A stretch of 64,000 nt of DNA from Alkaliflexus imshenetskii DSM 15055 (GCF_000517065.1 NZ_KI912105.1:895635-959634), one strand, 5' to 3'; numbered from the stretch's first letter, positions 1 to 9,095 are shown. The notes: generated from the letters alone by a model not told the origin. Program-made: numbers and translations.

Positions 1-77
1 GCGTCAATGGCCTCTTCATGGTTCTTCTCGCCAATGGTATAACTGAATGAAGTGGTGTAAAAACAAAGTACTTTCAA
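1..77 (-). CDS. Partial ORF running off the left edge, identity uncertain
   Basis: On the minus strand an open frame begins at a TTG codon (75-77) and reads MKVLCFYTTSFSYTIGEKNH before leaving the window. The same frame has a stop about 15 bases upstream of the TTG and no ATG between, so a TTG start would be required. The opening MKVL.FY..SF.Y loosely resembles the N-terminus of free-standing threonyl-tRNA editing domains, but 26 codons are too few to assign it. There is no Shine-Dalgarno sequence. Treat as a possible gene start only. Confidence 0.25.
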   Translation of the reverse strand, partial: MKVLCFYTTSFSYTIGEKNHEEAID

Positions 78-200
78 AGAGGATGTGGTTTAATAGCGAT
101 ACCGAAATTATTCAAAATTTAAATTCAGAGACATGTTTATATGAATCAGTATGAGACAAATAAGGCAACGAGCACTTTTAAGTAAAAATCGTCAACAAAC

Positions 201-695
201 TCACTGAACCTCTGCCAACAAGCCATCGAAATTAAGCGGACGTGTGTACATTTTAATGGAACCATCGTCGTTCACAGGCCACTGTGCTCTTGGCTTATCC
301 CAATACAATTCAAGACCGTTGCCATCCGGATCTTCTAAGTATAACGCCTCTGACACCCCGTGATCAGAGGCCCCTGATACAGGATATCCAACCGTAACAA
401 GGCGCAAATAAATCTCGGCAAGATCTTTTCGCGAAGGATATAAAATGGCGACATGAAACAACCCGGTACTGTTGACAGGGGCTGGTTTTCCATCTTTGCT
501 GTACCATGTGTTGAGCCCAATGTGGTGATGGTACCCACCGGCAGAGACAAATGCCGCATCAGAACCATAACGGGTAACCAACTCAAAACCAAGCACACCA
601 CAGTAAAAACCAAGCGAACGCTCCACATCTGACACTTTCAGGTGCACATGACCAATACGTGTATTGGATGGAACTTTGTATTCAGTATTTTCCAT
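201..695 (-). CDS. VOC-family (glyoxalase/extradiol dioxygenase fold) protein
   Basis: A 164-residue single-module vicinal-oxygen-chelate protein. The first beta-alpha-beta-beta unit starts at about residue 14 (GHVHLKVSDVERSLGFYCGV) and the second at about residue 87 (GLFHVAIL). A C-terminal DPDGNGLELYWD strand supplies the usual metal-ligand glutamate, with His16/His18 and the His of GLFHVAIL as other candidate ligands. The pattern is closest to catechol-2,3-dioxygenase-like (CatE/YfiE) proteins, but the substrate cannot be told. It lies 33 bp downstream of the DUF302 lipoprotein gene on the same strand, so the two are probably co-transcribed. Family assignment is firm; function is open. Confidence 0.85.
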   Translation of the reverse strand: MENTEYKVPSNTRIGHVHLKVSDVERSLGFYCGVLGFELVTRYGSDAAFVSAGGYHHHIGLNTWYSKDGKPAPVNSTGLFHVAILYPSRKDLAEIYLRLVTVGYPVSGASDHGVSEALYLEDPDGNGLELYWDKPRAQWPVNDDGSIKMYTRPLNFDGLLAEVQ

Positions 696-728
696 AAAAC
701 AACATTTAGCCCTTAATATACGATCAAA

Positions 729-1208
729 TTAAGGTCTTACCACTTTGCCAACTATCTCCTCCATTTCGGAAGATACAACCCTGAATACATTTAAACTAAT
801 TCCATGCTCATTGGCCGAAAAGCGGCTATAATCCATCCAGCTGACATAGGTTTTACCATCCGCCTTTTGAAAAACAGCTACACGGCATGGCAAAATGGCC
901 AAATTGTATCTGTCTACATCTGATGATAAAATTTCACCGGCAAAACCTGAGTGACACAACTCAACAATGGTAGCAGGCAAAACCGCCACCCCGGCACGGT
1001 GCATATTGGCCTGCATATCGTGCACAATGGGAACCGTCCAACCTGCTTCCAAAGCTGCATTTTTAAGTGTTTCAACGGTGTGAGCAAAATCGTAGCGACT
1101 TTCGCGCTCAACCAATACCTGGGTGGCATTCTCAGGTCGGCAAGATGAAATCAACATGGCTCCAGTCAGGCTGAAAACCAGCATAAGGATTGATAATTTA
1201 TTTTTCAT
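729..1208 (-). CDS. DUF302 domain lipoprotein
   Basis: A 159-residue protein with a lipoprotein signal peptide whose lipobox ends LISSC near residue 23, so it should be membrane-anchored in the periplasm or outer membrane. The rest matches the DUF302 fold: a helix 'FAHTVETLKNAALEAGW' about residues 41-57, a central segment around VELCHSGFAGEIL, and the strand pair LAILPCRVAVF plus a YVSWMDY segment. Two cysteines (in VELCHSG and ILPCRV) could bind a ligand, which is inference. Upstream is the S9 peptidase gene (91 bp gap); downstream is the VOC gene. Biochemical role of DUF302 is not established. Confidence 0.8.
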   Translation of the reverse strand: MKNKLSILMLVFSLTGAMLISSCRPENATQVLVERESRYDFAHTVETLKNAALEAGWTVPIVHDMQANMHRAGVAVLPATIVELCHSGFAGEILSSDVDRYNLAILPCRVAVFQKADGKTYVSWMDYSRFSANEHGISLNVFRVVSSEMEEIVGKVVRP

Positions 1209-1298
1209 GGCAGTAAATTTTTAATATATCTGGCATAATAAACTAACAATCATCCACCTATAATGTTGAATGAACGATAAATCTCCCTGAAAACAACT

Positions 1299-3383
1299 CT
1301 ACTCCTGTGGTTTCAACCATCTGTTGAGCCACCCTGCAAACTCCCTTTGCCACAAAATACCGTTCTGTGCCGAAAGCACCCAATGGTTCTCTTCAGGAAA
1401 GTATAAAAACCTGCTGGGGATGTTTCGCATTTGCGCGGCATTAAATGCTGCCATTCCCTGCGACTCTGGCACTCTGAAATCCTTGGCTCCGTGAATAACC
1501 AGAATGGGCGTGTCCCAATTTTTCACAAACGAATGGGGCGAAAACTCATATCTGTTATCGGGTCGCTCCCAATACGGGCCTCCCAAATCCCAATTCACGA
1601 AAAACATCTCCTCAGTGGTGTCATACATCATATCCATATTAAACACCCCGCAGTGGGAAATAAAAGCGTTAAATCTGCCATTGTGATTACCAGCCAACCA
1701 ATATACCGAGTAACCGCCATAGCTGGCACCTACTGCTCCCATGCGGGTTTCATCCACAAAAGACTCTTTGGCAACCGCATCAATGGCGCTTAGGTAATCT
1801 TTCAGATTCTGACCACCCCAATCGCCACTAATTTGCTCGTTCCACTCCGTTCCAAAACCGGGAAGTCCTCTGCGGTTTGGTGCCACCACAATGTAATCGT
1901 TGGCAGCCATCATCTGAAAATTCCATCGATAGCTCCAAAACTGGCTAACTCCACTCTGCGGACCACCCTGACAATATAATATGGCTGGGTATTTTTTCGC
2001 CGGATCAAAATGGGGTGGATAAATTACCCACACCAGCATCTGTTTGTTATCGGTTGTGGTAACCCATCGCTCCTCCACATGCCCCATTTCCAACTGCTCG
2101 AGCAGACCCGAGTTGATGTTTGTGAGATTTACCATTGAACCTGAACGCATATCGATGCGTATCAAATCTGCCGGCGCACTCATACTCACCCGTGTTGCAA
2201 CCAAAGATTCGCCGGTCTGCATTACGCCACTTAAATTGTGAACACCCTCAGTAATTCTGTTGACAGAACCGCTGTTTAAATCGAGCAAATAAATCTGTTC
2301 AGTGGCATGCACATTTGATGTAAACCAGATGAAAGCGCCGCTGTCGTCCCACACCGGGCCGGATACATCGTGATCAAATCCGGCGGAAAAATCACGCACC
2401 ACACCGGTATTTAAATCCATCACCATCAAACGGTTTTTATCGGCCTCATAACCATCGCGCGCCATGCTCTCCCAAAGCATTAGGCTGCCATCAGGTGAAA
2501 ACTTTGGGTTTTTATCGTAACCCATCATGCCTTCGGTAAGATTTACCGTTTCACCACTTTCAAGTTCGTACAGATAGATGTCAGAATTGGTGGAGACTGC
2601 ATAATCTCTACCGGTGAGTTTCTTGCAGGTATAAGCCAGTCCTTTCCCGCACGGCGTCCAGGTCACTTGTTCCATACCGCCAAATGGTTTCATGGGGGCA
2701 TTATAACGCTCTCCCTCCATTATGTCTGTTCCCGAAGAAATCATCCGATCATTACCAATCGGCACCACAAACAAATGGCTGTAGGTGTAATCGTGCCAGC
2801 TATCCCAGTGGCGGTACATTAAATCCTCTTCAATACGTGCGTTGGTAAGCGGCAAGTCAGGATACATATCCACCACAGACTTATCAAGCTTCACTTTTTT
2901 GGAATAAACCAGATGCTGCATATCGGGCGAAAACTGATAGCCGGTAATACCTCCCGGGATCTCAGAAATCCTGCGACGGGCTGTTCCATCCGCATTCATT
3001 TCCCATAACTGCACCGTGCCCGACTCCGAACTCAGGAAAGTAATTTTTTGTCCATCGGGACGCCAAGCCACCTGTGATTCATTTGTATAGGTATGTGTGA
3101 GCTGAACAGGCTCTCCGCCCTTCACCGACATCACATACACATCGGTATAAGTGCGGTTTTCCTCAATGTGAGAATATGAGACAGTATACAATAGCGTACT
3201 ACCGTCGGGCGATAATGAGGCATTGCCCAATCGTCCGAATGACCAAAGCACCTCAGGTGTAATGCGATCGCCTGATAACTTCATCCCACGAGTATCAAAA
3301 GTGCCACGCTTGTCCGTTTCGGAACTGCATGCCGCTAAAATCAAAACAAAAAACAAACCGGCGTAAAATAATTTCCCCTTCAT
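1299..3383 (-). CDS. S9 family prolyl-oligopeptidase-type peptidase, lipoprotein
   Basis: A 694-residue secreted serine peptidase. The signal peptide ends in a lipobox (LILAACSS, Cys about 19), predicting a lipid-anchored exoenzyme. Residues about 45-420 form a WD40/PD40-like beta-propeller with repeated SPDGSTLLYT, RPDGQKITFLSSE and SPDGSLMLWES blades that gates access. Residues about 440-694 are the alpha/beta-hydrolase domain: nucleophile Ser554 in GASYGGY, acid Asp635 in HGAKDFRVP, and base His667 in EENHW. Length and layout fit acylaminoacyl-/dipeptidyl-peptidase relatives that cut oligopeptides. Likely role is extracellular peptide scavenging. It may share a transcript with the DUF302 gene. 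Confidence 0.93.
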   Translation of the reverse strand: MKGKLFYAGLFFVLILAACSSETDKRGTFDTRGMKLSGDRITPEVLWSFGRLGNASLSPDGSTLLYTVSYSHIEENRTYTDVYVMSVKGGEPVQLTHTYTNESQVAWRPDGQKITFLSSESGTVQLWEMNADGTARRRISEIPGGITGYQFSPDMQHLVYSKKVKLDKSVVDMYPDLPLTNARIEEDLMYRHWDSWHDYTYSHLFVVPIGNDRMISSGTDIMEGERYNAPMKPFGGMEQVTWTPCGKGLAYTCKKLTGRDYAVSTNSDIYLYELESGETVNLTEGMMGYDKNPKFSPDGSLMLWESMARDGYEADKNRLMVMDLNTGVVRDFSAGFDHDVSGPVWDDSGAFIWFTSNVHATEQIYLLDLNSGSVNRITEGVHNLSGVMQTGESLVATRVSMSAPADLIRIDMRSGSMVNLTNINSGLLEQLEMGHVEERWVTTTDNKQMLVWVIYPPHFDPAKKYPAILYCQGGPQSGVSQFWSYRWNFQMMAANDYIVVAPNRRGLPGFGTEWNEQISGDWGGQNLKDYLSAIDAVAKESFVDETRMGAVGASYGGYSVYWLAGNHNGRFNAFISHCGVFNMDMMYDTTEEMFFVNWDLGGPYWERPDNRYEFSPHSFVKNWDTPILVIHGAKDFRVPESQGMAAFNAAQMRNIPSRFLYFPEENHWVLSAQNGILWQREFAGWLNRWLKPQE

Positions 3384-4099
3384 ACAGATATTATAATTAG
3401 ATAATAATCAAACGCTTTACTCTCAATTACAGAGTTAAAACCGAAAGTAATCGAGACTCTTACGGTGATAAAAATAACCCTAAACTTTATAAATCTGAAA
3501 CAAAAAAACTGTGAACTGATAAAAATCAGATGCCAATCGGAGGTTTAAAAGATGGGAGGTTTTTACCTTCAACAACCTTGATTAATCTTTAAGTTTTGCT
3601 TGATGTGCGCGAAGCATAAACTATTCCTCTGCTATGTAAAACAAACCAAATCTGCTTGAATGGTATAATTATGCGTATAAGTTTTTGATGTAATCACAAA
3701 AAAAAGTTACTAAAACCAGCAAATTGGGGTTGCCAAATAATTTTAAGCCTCGTAAATTCATAAAAGAAAGATGACTGTAAAGATAAACGGTATTGAGGTT
3801 TTTTTTTCAGGTAGCTCAAACAGATCAGGAGATAAAAACTAAAGATATCAGATGACAGAAAATGTTAAAACTTTTGTTTTCCTGATTTTGTTCTTATATT
3901 AAAGTTTTAAAGAAGTTTTAAAACAGGAGGAGACAACCACATCAACCTGTTAATTTTCAAATAGAAAGCAACAATAAAAGAGTGTAACACCTTTAATTTA
4001 CCCTTTCCCGTTAAACTGATAACATATTAAAACCAGAATCGAGGGAACCAGAACAGATGCGACAAGTTCCGCTCGGGCAAACAGAAAAATTACTTACGG
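3384..4099. other. 716-bp AT-rich intergenic region between divergent genes
   Basis: This gap separates the divergently transcribed S9 peptidase and YqgE genes. It is AT-rich with many A and T runs. I find no ORF with coding character, no strong hairpin and no exact TAnnTTTG box paired with an upstream TTG. A purine-rich GGAGGAG at about 3927-3933 is not followed by a usable start codon. A 23-codon ORF at 3771 is treated as noise. Promoters for both neighbours must lie here but I cannot place them. Confidence 0.5.
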
Positions 4100-4693
4100 A
4101 TGAAAAATATTGAATTAAACATTTTTCAGGCAACCTACCCAAAGATTTATCCGGAACGGGGTAAAATACTTATAGCCGATCCCTTTCTTCAGGGTCCCTA
4201 TTTTGCCCGTTCCGTAATTCTACTCACCGAACATGGTGATGAGGGAAGCGTTGGTTTTGTCATTAACAAAGCAACAGATGTCTATCCCGACGAGGTAATC
4301 GACGATCTGTTCAATTTTAATGGCGAACTGTTTATTGGAGGCCCTGTTTCTTCCAATACACTGCATTTCATTCATACCTTAGGGGAAATGGTTCCCGGAG
4401 CCATAAAAATTACCGACTCCATATATTGGGGCGGTGACTTTGAACAGGTAAAGAAGATAATAAACAGTGGCAAGGCCGATGCGAGCGCGGTAAGATTTTT
4501 TGCAGGCTATTCAGGCTGGTCGCCAGGGCAACTGGCCAGTGAAATTGAAGAGGGCTCATGGATTGTATCCTCACTCGACGATAAGCAGATTATGTGCTCC
4601 AATGCCTCTACAGTCTGGAAAGAGAGCATGCAACATTTGGGCGATATATACAAAACATGGTCAAACTTTCCGACCAACCCTACCTATAATTAG
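4100..4693 (+). CDS. YqgE/AlgH family protein (DUF179)
   Basis: A 197-residue cytoplasmic protein matching the YqgE/AlgH family. The hallmark opening is GKILIADPFLQGPYFARSVI at about residues 21-40, followed by LLTEH..EGSVGFVINK, then FIGGPVSSNTLHFIH and a C-terminal RFFAGYSGWSPGQLASEI block with the conserved GW.PGQL. Length is typical. The family is widespread and its biochemical role is not settled. Its last 14 bases overlap the 3' end of the convergent aminotransferase gene, so no separate terminator fits between them. The first ATG in frame is used and lines up with the family N-terminus. Confidence 0.92.
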   Translation: MKNIELNIFQATYPKIYPERGKILIADPFLQGPYFARSVILLTEHGDEGSVGFVINKATDVYPDEVIDDLFNFNGELFIGGPVSSNTLHFIHTLGEMVPGAIKITDSIYWGGDFEQVKKIINSGKADASAVRFFAGYSGWSPGQLASEIEEGSWIVSSLDDKQIMCSNASTVWKESMQHLGDIYKTWSNFPTNPTYN

Positions 4694-5543
4694 TGCGAAT
4701 CTGATCCATCAGCTTGCGGTATAAGTCGCCCGCATATTTTGAAAAGTATCGCCTTCCCCTAAATCCCGAAACCCAACGTATTCCACCAATGGCATTGGTA
4801 AGGAATATTTCATCGGCCTCCATCAACTCACGCTGGGAGGCACCCTGATTTTCAACCAGCTTTAGCCCTACCGATGGCGCAAGTTCCATTATCTGCTTTC
4901 GCATAACACCATCGATGCATCCTGTTGACACCAGCGGGGTGTATAAGGTTTGAGCTTTTATCCAGAACAAACTGGAACTTAATGACTCAATGATTTTGTC
5001 GTTACCATTTACAATCAGGCAGTCGTCCAAATCATTCTCACGGCAAAAAATGCCAGCCAACACATAAGGCACAGAACCTGCCGATTTAAATGGCGACAGT
5101 GGTGAATGAAGTTTCGGGAAGCCCTTATACACATCAATTAAAAGACCCTTCTCAGGGAGTGAGTAACCCGTTTCGGTAATCGGTGCGGTTTCGATAAGCC
5201 ACGATGCCTGAAGTGACTCCGGGGTGTAAAGTCCTTCTCCTTTGCGAAATACGGTAAGACGGATGCGCACGTCATAAAACAGTCGGTTTTTAACTACCAA
5301 ATCCGAAATCGAGTGCAACAACTCTTCGGCCGTAGGAAATCCTTTGATCAAAAACCGCATCACAGCCATTCCCTGAATGAGTCTGCGGTAATGCGTATCC
5401 CAAAACAATGGCCTTCCCTTATGGTAGCGCATGGTTTCAAAAATGGCGTCGCCATAACGAAAGCCCCGGTTAGTGCTTCTAAACAGCGGCACATCTACCG
5501 GTCTTAATACCCCATCATACACCAGATATTGTTTTGCATTCAT
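4680..5543 (-). CDS. Class IV PLP-dependent aminotransferase/lyase
   Basis: A 287-residue fold-type IV PLP enzyme (branched-chain aminotransferase, D-amino-acid aminotransferase, aminodeoxychorismate lyase group). Visible family features are the RGFRYGDAIFETMRYHKG block near residues 26-43, a candidate PLP lysine in SPFKSAG near 153, and the cofactor-binding region IIESLSSSLFWIK near 185-197. The C-terminus ends with EIFLTNAIGGIRWVSG near 246-261. Sequence alone does not separate PabC-like lyase from a transaminase. It is followed at 13 bp by the rhomboid protease gene running in the opposite order of transcription (rhomboid upstream), so it is probably the last gene of the holA-rhomboid transcript. 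Confidence 0.85.
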   Translation of the reverse strand: MNAKQYLVYDGVLRPVDVPLFRSTNRGFRYGDAIFETMRYHKGRPLFWDTHYRRLIQGMAVMRFLIKGFPTAEELLHSISDLVVKNRLFYDVRIRLTVFRKGEGLYTPESLQASWLIETAPITETGYSLPEKGLLIDVYKGFPKLHSPLSPFKSAGSVPYVLAGIFCRENDLDDCLIVNGNDKIIESLSSSLFWIKAQTLYTPLVSTGCIDGVMRKQIMELAPSVGLKLVENQGASQRELMEADEIFLTNAIGGIRWVSGFRGRRYFSKYAGDLYRKLMDQIRTNYR

Positions 5544-5556
5544 CCCTCAGCCAAAA

Positions 5557-6168
5557 TTAAAAAGGAAACAGCTGCCCCAAAAACACGTGAATCAATTTTG
5601 GCTCATATAACAAAGGAAAAATGAAACCATACACAGCACCAAAAAAATGGGCATCGTGACCTATATTGTCTGCTTGCTTCCGCGCCATGTGAGCTGAATA
5701 CCATAAATAAAGGACACCGAAAATAATTCCGGGTATGGGGATGATGGCAAAAAGCAGCACCGGATTGTAAGGATCAAAAAAGATGGAAGCAAAAACCACC
5801 GCGGACACCGCTCCAGATGCGCCTATAGCATTGTAATAATGATTGTTTCGATGCTTAATAAGTGAATAAAGACTGGATACCGGCAACGCGGTAATAAAAA
5901 GAAGTAAAAAACGCAAATCATCAAATCCGGGCAAATAGTAGTTGAAATAAAACAGAACGGCGCCCCCAAAAGAGTAAAGCACGAACATATTGATTAGCAA
6001 GTGCATCCAATCGCCGTGAAGAAATCCGTGCGATAACAATCTCACATACTCCTTGCGGTGAATGATATGCCATGCGTTGAACTGGAACTTGGCCATTAAT
6101 TCCGGACGGCTAAATGCCGCAATGCTAAATAAGCTAACAACAATGATGATAATAATGTGAATAGACAT
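5557..6168 (-). CDS. Rhomboid family intramembrane serine protease
   Basis: A 203-residue polytopic membrane protein with about six hydrophobic segments. Rhomboid features are the HGDWMHLLINMFVLYSFGG block (His/Asn of TM2 near residues 51-69), the nucleophile Ser118 in GASGAVSA, and the base His174 in GHDAHFFGAVYG. This is the minimal bacterial core without extra domains, similar in length to GlpG-core relatives of Bacteroidota. It would cleave membrane-protein substrates within the bilayer; no substrate is suggested by context. Only 2 bp separate it from the upstream holA stop, indicating translational coupling. Confidence 0.9.
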   Translation of the reverse strand: MSIHIIIIIVVSLFSIAAFSRPELMAKFQFNAWHIIHRKEYVRLLSHGFLHGDWMHLLINMFVLYSFGGAVLFYFNYYLPGFDDLRFLLLFITALPVSSLYSLIKHRNNHYYNAIGASGAVSAVVFASIFFDPYNPVLLFAIIPIPGIIFGVLYLWYSAHMARKQADNIGHDAHFFGAVYGFIFPLLYEPKLIHVFLGQLFPF

Positions 6169-6170
6169 AA

Positions 6171-7178
6171 TCAGTGTAAAATTTTATATACCAACTCAGT
6201 AAGCAATTCACCACTGGAAGCGCTTACGTTACCAAACCCCTTAGACTTCATATCATACTCGCGCAAAAGTGAAATTACCTCAGCCACCTTCACACCCGAA
6301 TAGTTGCGGGCTCCCGTCTGATAATCGCCCACAAAGAACGGATTTATTTTTAAAGCCGAAGCCACTGCTGCTTTACTTTTGTCGGTAAGATAATAGTATG
6401 CCAGCAACTTACTGAAGTAGTTAAACAAAACACCTGTAATCGCAGGCACAGGGTAATCCTTTGGGTTGGCAGCAAATGCCCTCACAATTCTGTTTGCTTT
6501 GGCAACATCTTTCTGTATGAGTGCACTCTGCAACTCAAACGGGTTATACTCTTTGCTTATTCCAATGTTGCGCGACACATTATCGACGGTAATCATGGAA
6601 TTACCGGGGCCAAGAGAAATCATGAGTTTCTCCACCGCCTGCACCAACTTCTCCAGGTCAGAACCCAAAAACTCGATGAGCATTACCGATGCTTTGGCTT
6701 CGATGGATAACCCTTTCTCCTTTAGATAGGAGCCTATCCAGGCACCCACCTGATTGTCGTAAAGCTTCTTAGACTCAAAAACCAGTGCTTGTTTTTGCGC
6801 TTTGAGAGCAGCAGAAACCTTGGAACGGCCATCTAGTGTTTTATACTTATAATTGATAACCAGAATTGTAGAGACCAGCGGATTCTTTATATAGCTCTCC
6901 AACATCTCTATTTTGTCGAGAAGTTGGGCTTCACGAACAACAATCAACTGGCGGGGAGCACCCATTGGGAAACGGCGTGCAGCGTGAATAAGATTGATTA
7001 CATCGGTATCCTTGCCATACAGTATGGTTTCGTTAAACCCCCTTTCATCATCCTTTAACGCATGTTTTTGTATGGTTTCGGAGATTTTATCGATAAAAAA
7101 AGGCTCCTCACCATGTAAAAAATAAACAGGCGCATAATTCCCCTGCTTTACCTGCTGTATAATCTCTTCAAACTTCAT
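6171..7178 (-). CDS. holA: DNA polymerase III subunit delta
   Basis: A 335-residue clamp-loader delta subunit. The N-terminus carries the family signature YFLHGEEPFFIDKI (about residues 19-32), followed by the degenerate AAA+ fold (ETILYGKDTD, RRFPMGAPRQLIVVREAQLL). The C-terminal collar domain has FELQSALIQKD and a YYYLTDKS helix region. It opens the sliding clamp and has no ATPase P-loop, as expected. It sits 14 bp downstream of the AMP nucleosidase gene and 2 bp upstream of the rhomboid gene. Presence of a stand-alone HsdR-N protein nearby is a common Bacteroidota arrangement next to holA. Confidence 0.93.
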   Translation of the reverse strand: MKFEEIIQQVKQGNYAPVYFLHGEEPFFIDKISETIQKHALKDDERGFNETILYGKDTDVINLIHAARRFPMGAPRQLIVVREAQLLDKIEMLESYIKNPLVSTILVINYKYKTLDGRSKVSAALKAQKQALVFESKKLYDNQVGAWIGSYLKEKGLSIEAKASVMLIEFLGSDLEKLVQAVEKLMISLGPGNSMITVDNVSRNIGISKEYNPFELQSALIQKDVAKANRIVRAFAANPKDYPVPAITGVLFNYFSKLLAYYYLTDKSKAAVASALKINPFFVGDYQTGARNYSGVKVAEVISLLREYDMKSKGFGNVSASSGELLTELVYKILH

Positions 7179-7192
7179 TCGGGGATTTGATA

Positions 7193-7969
7193 TTAATTCT
7201 CAAACTTCAGGTGTCGAACTGATTTTCCGTTGTTGATGATCTCTTTAAGCGCATTTACGCCTATGCGTATGTGACTTTCCACAAAATCGCGGGTTACACG
7301 TTTGTCACTCTCAGCTGTTTTAATACCTGTTGAAATCATTGGCTGATCAGACACCAACAGCAATGCACCGGTTGGAATTGAATTGGCAAAACCCACAGTA
7401 AAAATTGTAGCCGTTTCCATATCGATGGCCATGGCTCTGGTTTTTCCAAGATACTTTTTGAAACGTTCATCATATTCCCACACACGCTTGTTGGTGGTAA
7501 ACACTGTTCCCGTGTAGTAGTCGCGACCGGAATCACGTATGGCGGTAGAGACAGCTCGTTGCAAGCTAAATGCCGGAAGTGCAGGCACTTCTGGTGGCAG
7601 ATAATCATCGGAGGTACCATCGCTGCGAATGGCCGCAATCGGCAGTATCAAGTCACCTAGTTTGTTAATGTTCTTCAACCCGCCACACTTTCCCAGGAAA
7701 AGTACTGCTTTGGGATCTATCGCACTCAGCAGATCCATTATGGTTGCTGCATTAGGGCTTCCCATTCCAAAGTTAATGATGGTGATACCATTGGCGCTGC
7801 AACTGGGCATGTTTGAGCCTTCACCCAAAATGGGGGCATCATACCATTTGGAAAACATCTCCACATAATTGGTAAAATTGGTCAGAAGAATATAATCCGT
7901 AAACTGCTCCAAAGGACGCCCGGTGTATCGTGGCAACCAGTTTTCAACAATCTCTTGTTTTGTCTTCAT
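7193..7969 (-). CDS. amn: AMP nucleosidase
   Basis: A 258-residue purine-nucleosidase/phosphorylase-fold enzyme that would hydrolyse AMP to adenine and ribose 5-phosphate. Diagnostic blocks are INFGMGSPNAATIMDLL, LFLGKCGGL, LGDLILPIAAIRSDGTSDDY and the active-site AMAIDMETATIF. I place the start at the internal Met (MKTKQEIVENWLPRYTG) because the family begins there; the longer frame to 8116 would overlap the start of the divergent nuclease-domain gene and adds 49 unrelated residues. It is the short Bacteroidota type without the extra N-terminal domain of E. coli Amn. Upstream of holA in the same transcript. Confidence 0.88.
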   Translation of the reverse strand: MKTKQEIVENWLPRYTGRPLEQFTDYILLTNFTNYVEMFSKWYDAPILGEGSNMPSCSANGITIINFGMGSPNAATIMDLLSAIDPKAVLFLGKCGGLKNINKLGDLILPIAAIRSDGTSDDYLPPEVPALPAFSLQRAVSTAIRDSGRDYYTGTVFTTNKRVWEYDERFKKYLGKTRAMAIDMETATIFTVGFANSIPTGALLLVSDQPMISTGIKTAESDKRVTRDFVESHIRIGVNALKEIINNGKSVRHLKFEN

Positions 7970-8110
7970 ATATAAATCTTTGATATACCTGTCTAAAAAC
8001 ACAATGCCAACAGTTGAATGCGCTTGAATCAGTAATTCACCCAATGAAGCCGGCACACTAAGATAACGGATTTTAATGATTTTGTCGTAATTTGCACCAA
8101 AATGTAGAAG

Positions 8111-8572
8111 ATGCAACCACTAAGCCTTCCTCCCTTTGATGCTAGAATTACTGAAGAGAACGGAAAAAAGAGAATTTTCGATGTCATACGAAAAAAATAC
8201 GTATCCCTCTCGCCCGAAGAGTGGGTGAGACAGCACTTTATCCATTTTTTACTGAGCATAAAATATCCTGCTGCCCTAATGGCCATAGAGAAAAATGTGA
8301 CTGTAAACGGGTTGAAGCAGAGAGCGGATATTGTGGTTTATAACCGATTGGCTAAGCCAATGGTAATTGTTGAGTGCAAAGCACCTGGCGTAATTGTTGA
8401 TAATACCACAATTGCACAGGCAGCTCGCTATAACATCAGTCTGGAAGTACCCTATCTGGTAGTTACAAATGGAATTAACAATTACTGTATCAGAGTTGAC
8501 AAAACAACGGGCACATGGCAAATGGAAACGACTTTACCCGAATTCACTGCTCTTAACGCCCTCGGGGATTAA
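8111..8572 (+). CDS. Stand-alone HsdR N-terminal-type nuclease-fold protein (HSDR_N_2)
   Basis: A 153-residue protein consisting only of a type I restriction R-subunit N-terminal-like domain. The PD-(D/E)xK core is visible: acidic Asp in KQRADIVVYN (about residue 73), then VIVECKAP (about 93-100) with the E-x-K pair, followed by an AARYNISLEVPYLVVTNG strand. No helicase, specificity or methylase subunit is near, so it is not a restriction system. Its 3' end overlaps the convergent acetyltransferase gene by 20 bp. Such single-domain proteins recur next to holA in Bacteroidota; their function is unknown, with a nucleic-acid housekeeping role the natural guess. Confidence 0.85.
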   Translation: MQPLSLPPFDARITEENGKKRIFDVIRKKYVSLSPEEWVRQHFIHFLLSIKYPAALMAIEKNVTVNGLKQRADIVVYNRLAKPMVIVECKAPGVIVDNTTIAQAARYNISLEVPYLVVTNGINNYCIRVDKTTGTWQMETTLPEFTALNALGD

Positions 8573-9086
8573 TCAGCTGAAACATACACTCATCCTCTCT
8601 CCCATCCTTGGTTTTAAGCCACTCTTTTTTTACGCCTATCAGATGAAACCCTGCTGAACGAAAAAGCTTTAAACTGGCCTCATTGTGCGAAGATATGTTG
8701 CAATAAAGCTGGTGTAGTGCCAAATTTTCGAATACATACTGAACAAACAAAGAGAGAGCCGATGCAGCTATTCCCCGTCCCCGCCAGGCTTGATTAATCA
8801 TAATTCCAATGCCTGCCCGCTGATGAAACGGATCAAAATCGAATAAGTCAATTAATCCTACTGGCTTCGGAGCTCCCGAAGTGATCTCTTCAACAATCAA
8901 GCGAAGTTGTTTGGTCTGATAAATATCAAGTGCAGCAGCTTTCACGTACTTTTCAAGCTGATGTTTGCTAAATGGGGTGAGTGTGTTACTCACATACCAA
9001 AGCGACATGTCATTTTCCCAGTGATATAAAATATCTACATCACCGGGTTCTAAAGCTCTAAGAGCCACACTATCATTTTTTATCAT
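8553..9086 (-). CDS. GNAT family N-acetyltransferase (RimJ/RimL-like)
   Basis: A 177-residue acyl-CoA N-acetyltransferase. Motif A, with the acetyl-CoA pyrophosphate loop, is in AGIGIMINQAWRGRGIAASA near residues 91-110, and motif B follows as NISSHNEASLKLFRSAGF near 138-155. The N-terminal VALRALEPGDVDILYHWEND is typical of RimL-like enzymes acting on protein N-termini or small amines (also SpeG-like). Substrate is not decided by sequence. It lies 9 bp downstream of the PD40/TPR gene and converges with the HsdR-N protein gene, overlapping it by 20 bp. Confidence 0.88.
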   Translation of the reverse strand: MIKNDSVALRALEPGDVDILYHWENDMSLWYVSNTLTPFSKHQLEKYVKAAALDIYQTKQLRLIVEEITSGAPKPVGLIDLFDFDPFHQRAGIGIMINQAWRGRGIAASALSLFVQYVFENLALHQLYCNISSHNEASLKLFRSAGFHLIGVKKEWLKTKDGREDECMFQLINPRGR

Positions 9087-9095
9087 ACTGCCCGA

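Noticed and set aside
3771-3842. A 23-codon ORF beginning MTVKINGIEVFF, recalling 2Fe-2S hydrogenase N-termini
   Set aside because: Similarity is limited to a few residues and the rest (FSGSSNRSGDKN) does not continue the family; no other fragment nearby. Most likely chance.
7970-8116. N-terminal extension of AMP nucleosidase to 8116
   Set aside because: The 49 extra residues are unlike the family and would overlap the start of the divergent nuclease-fold gene.
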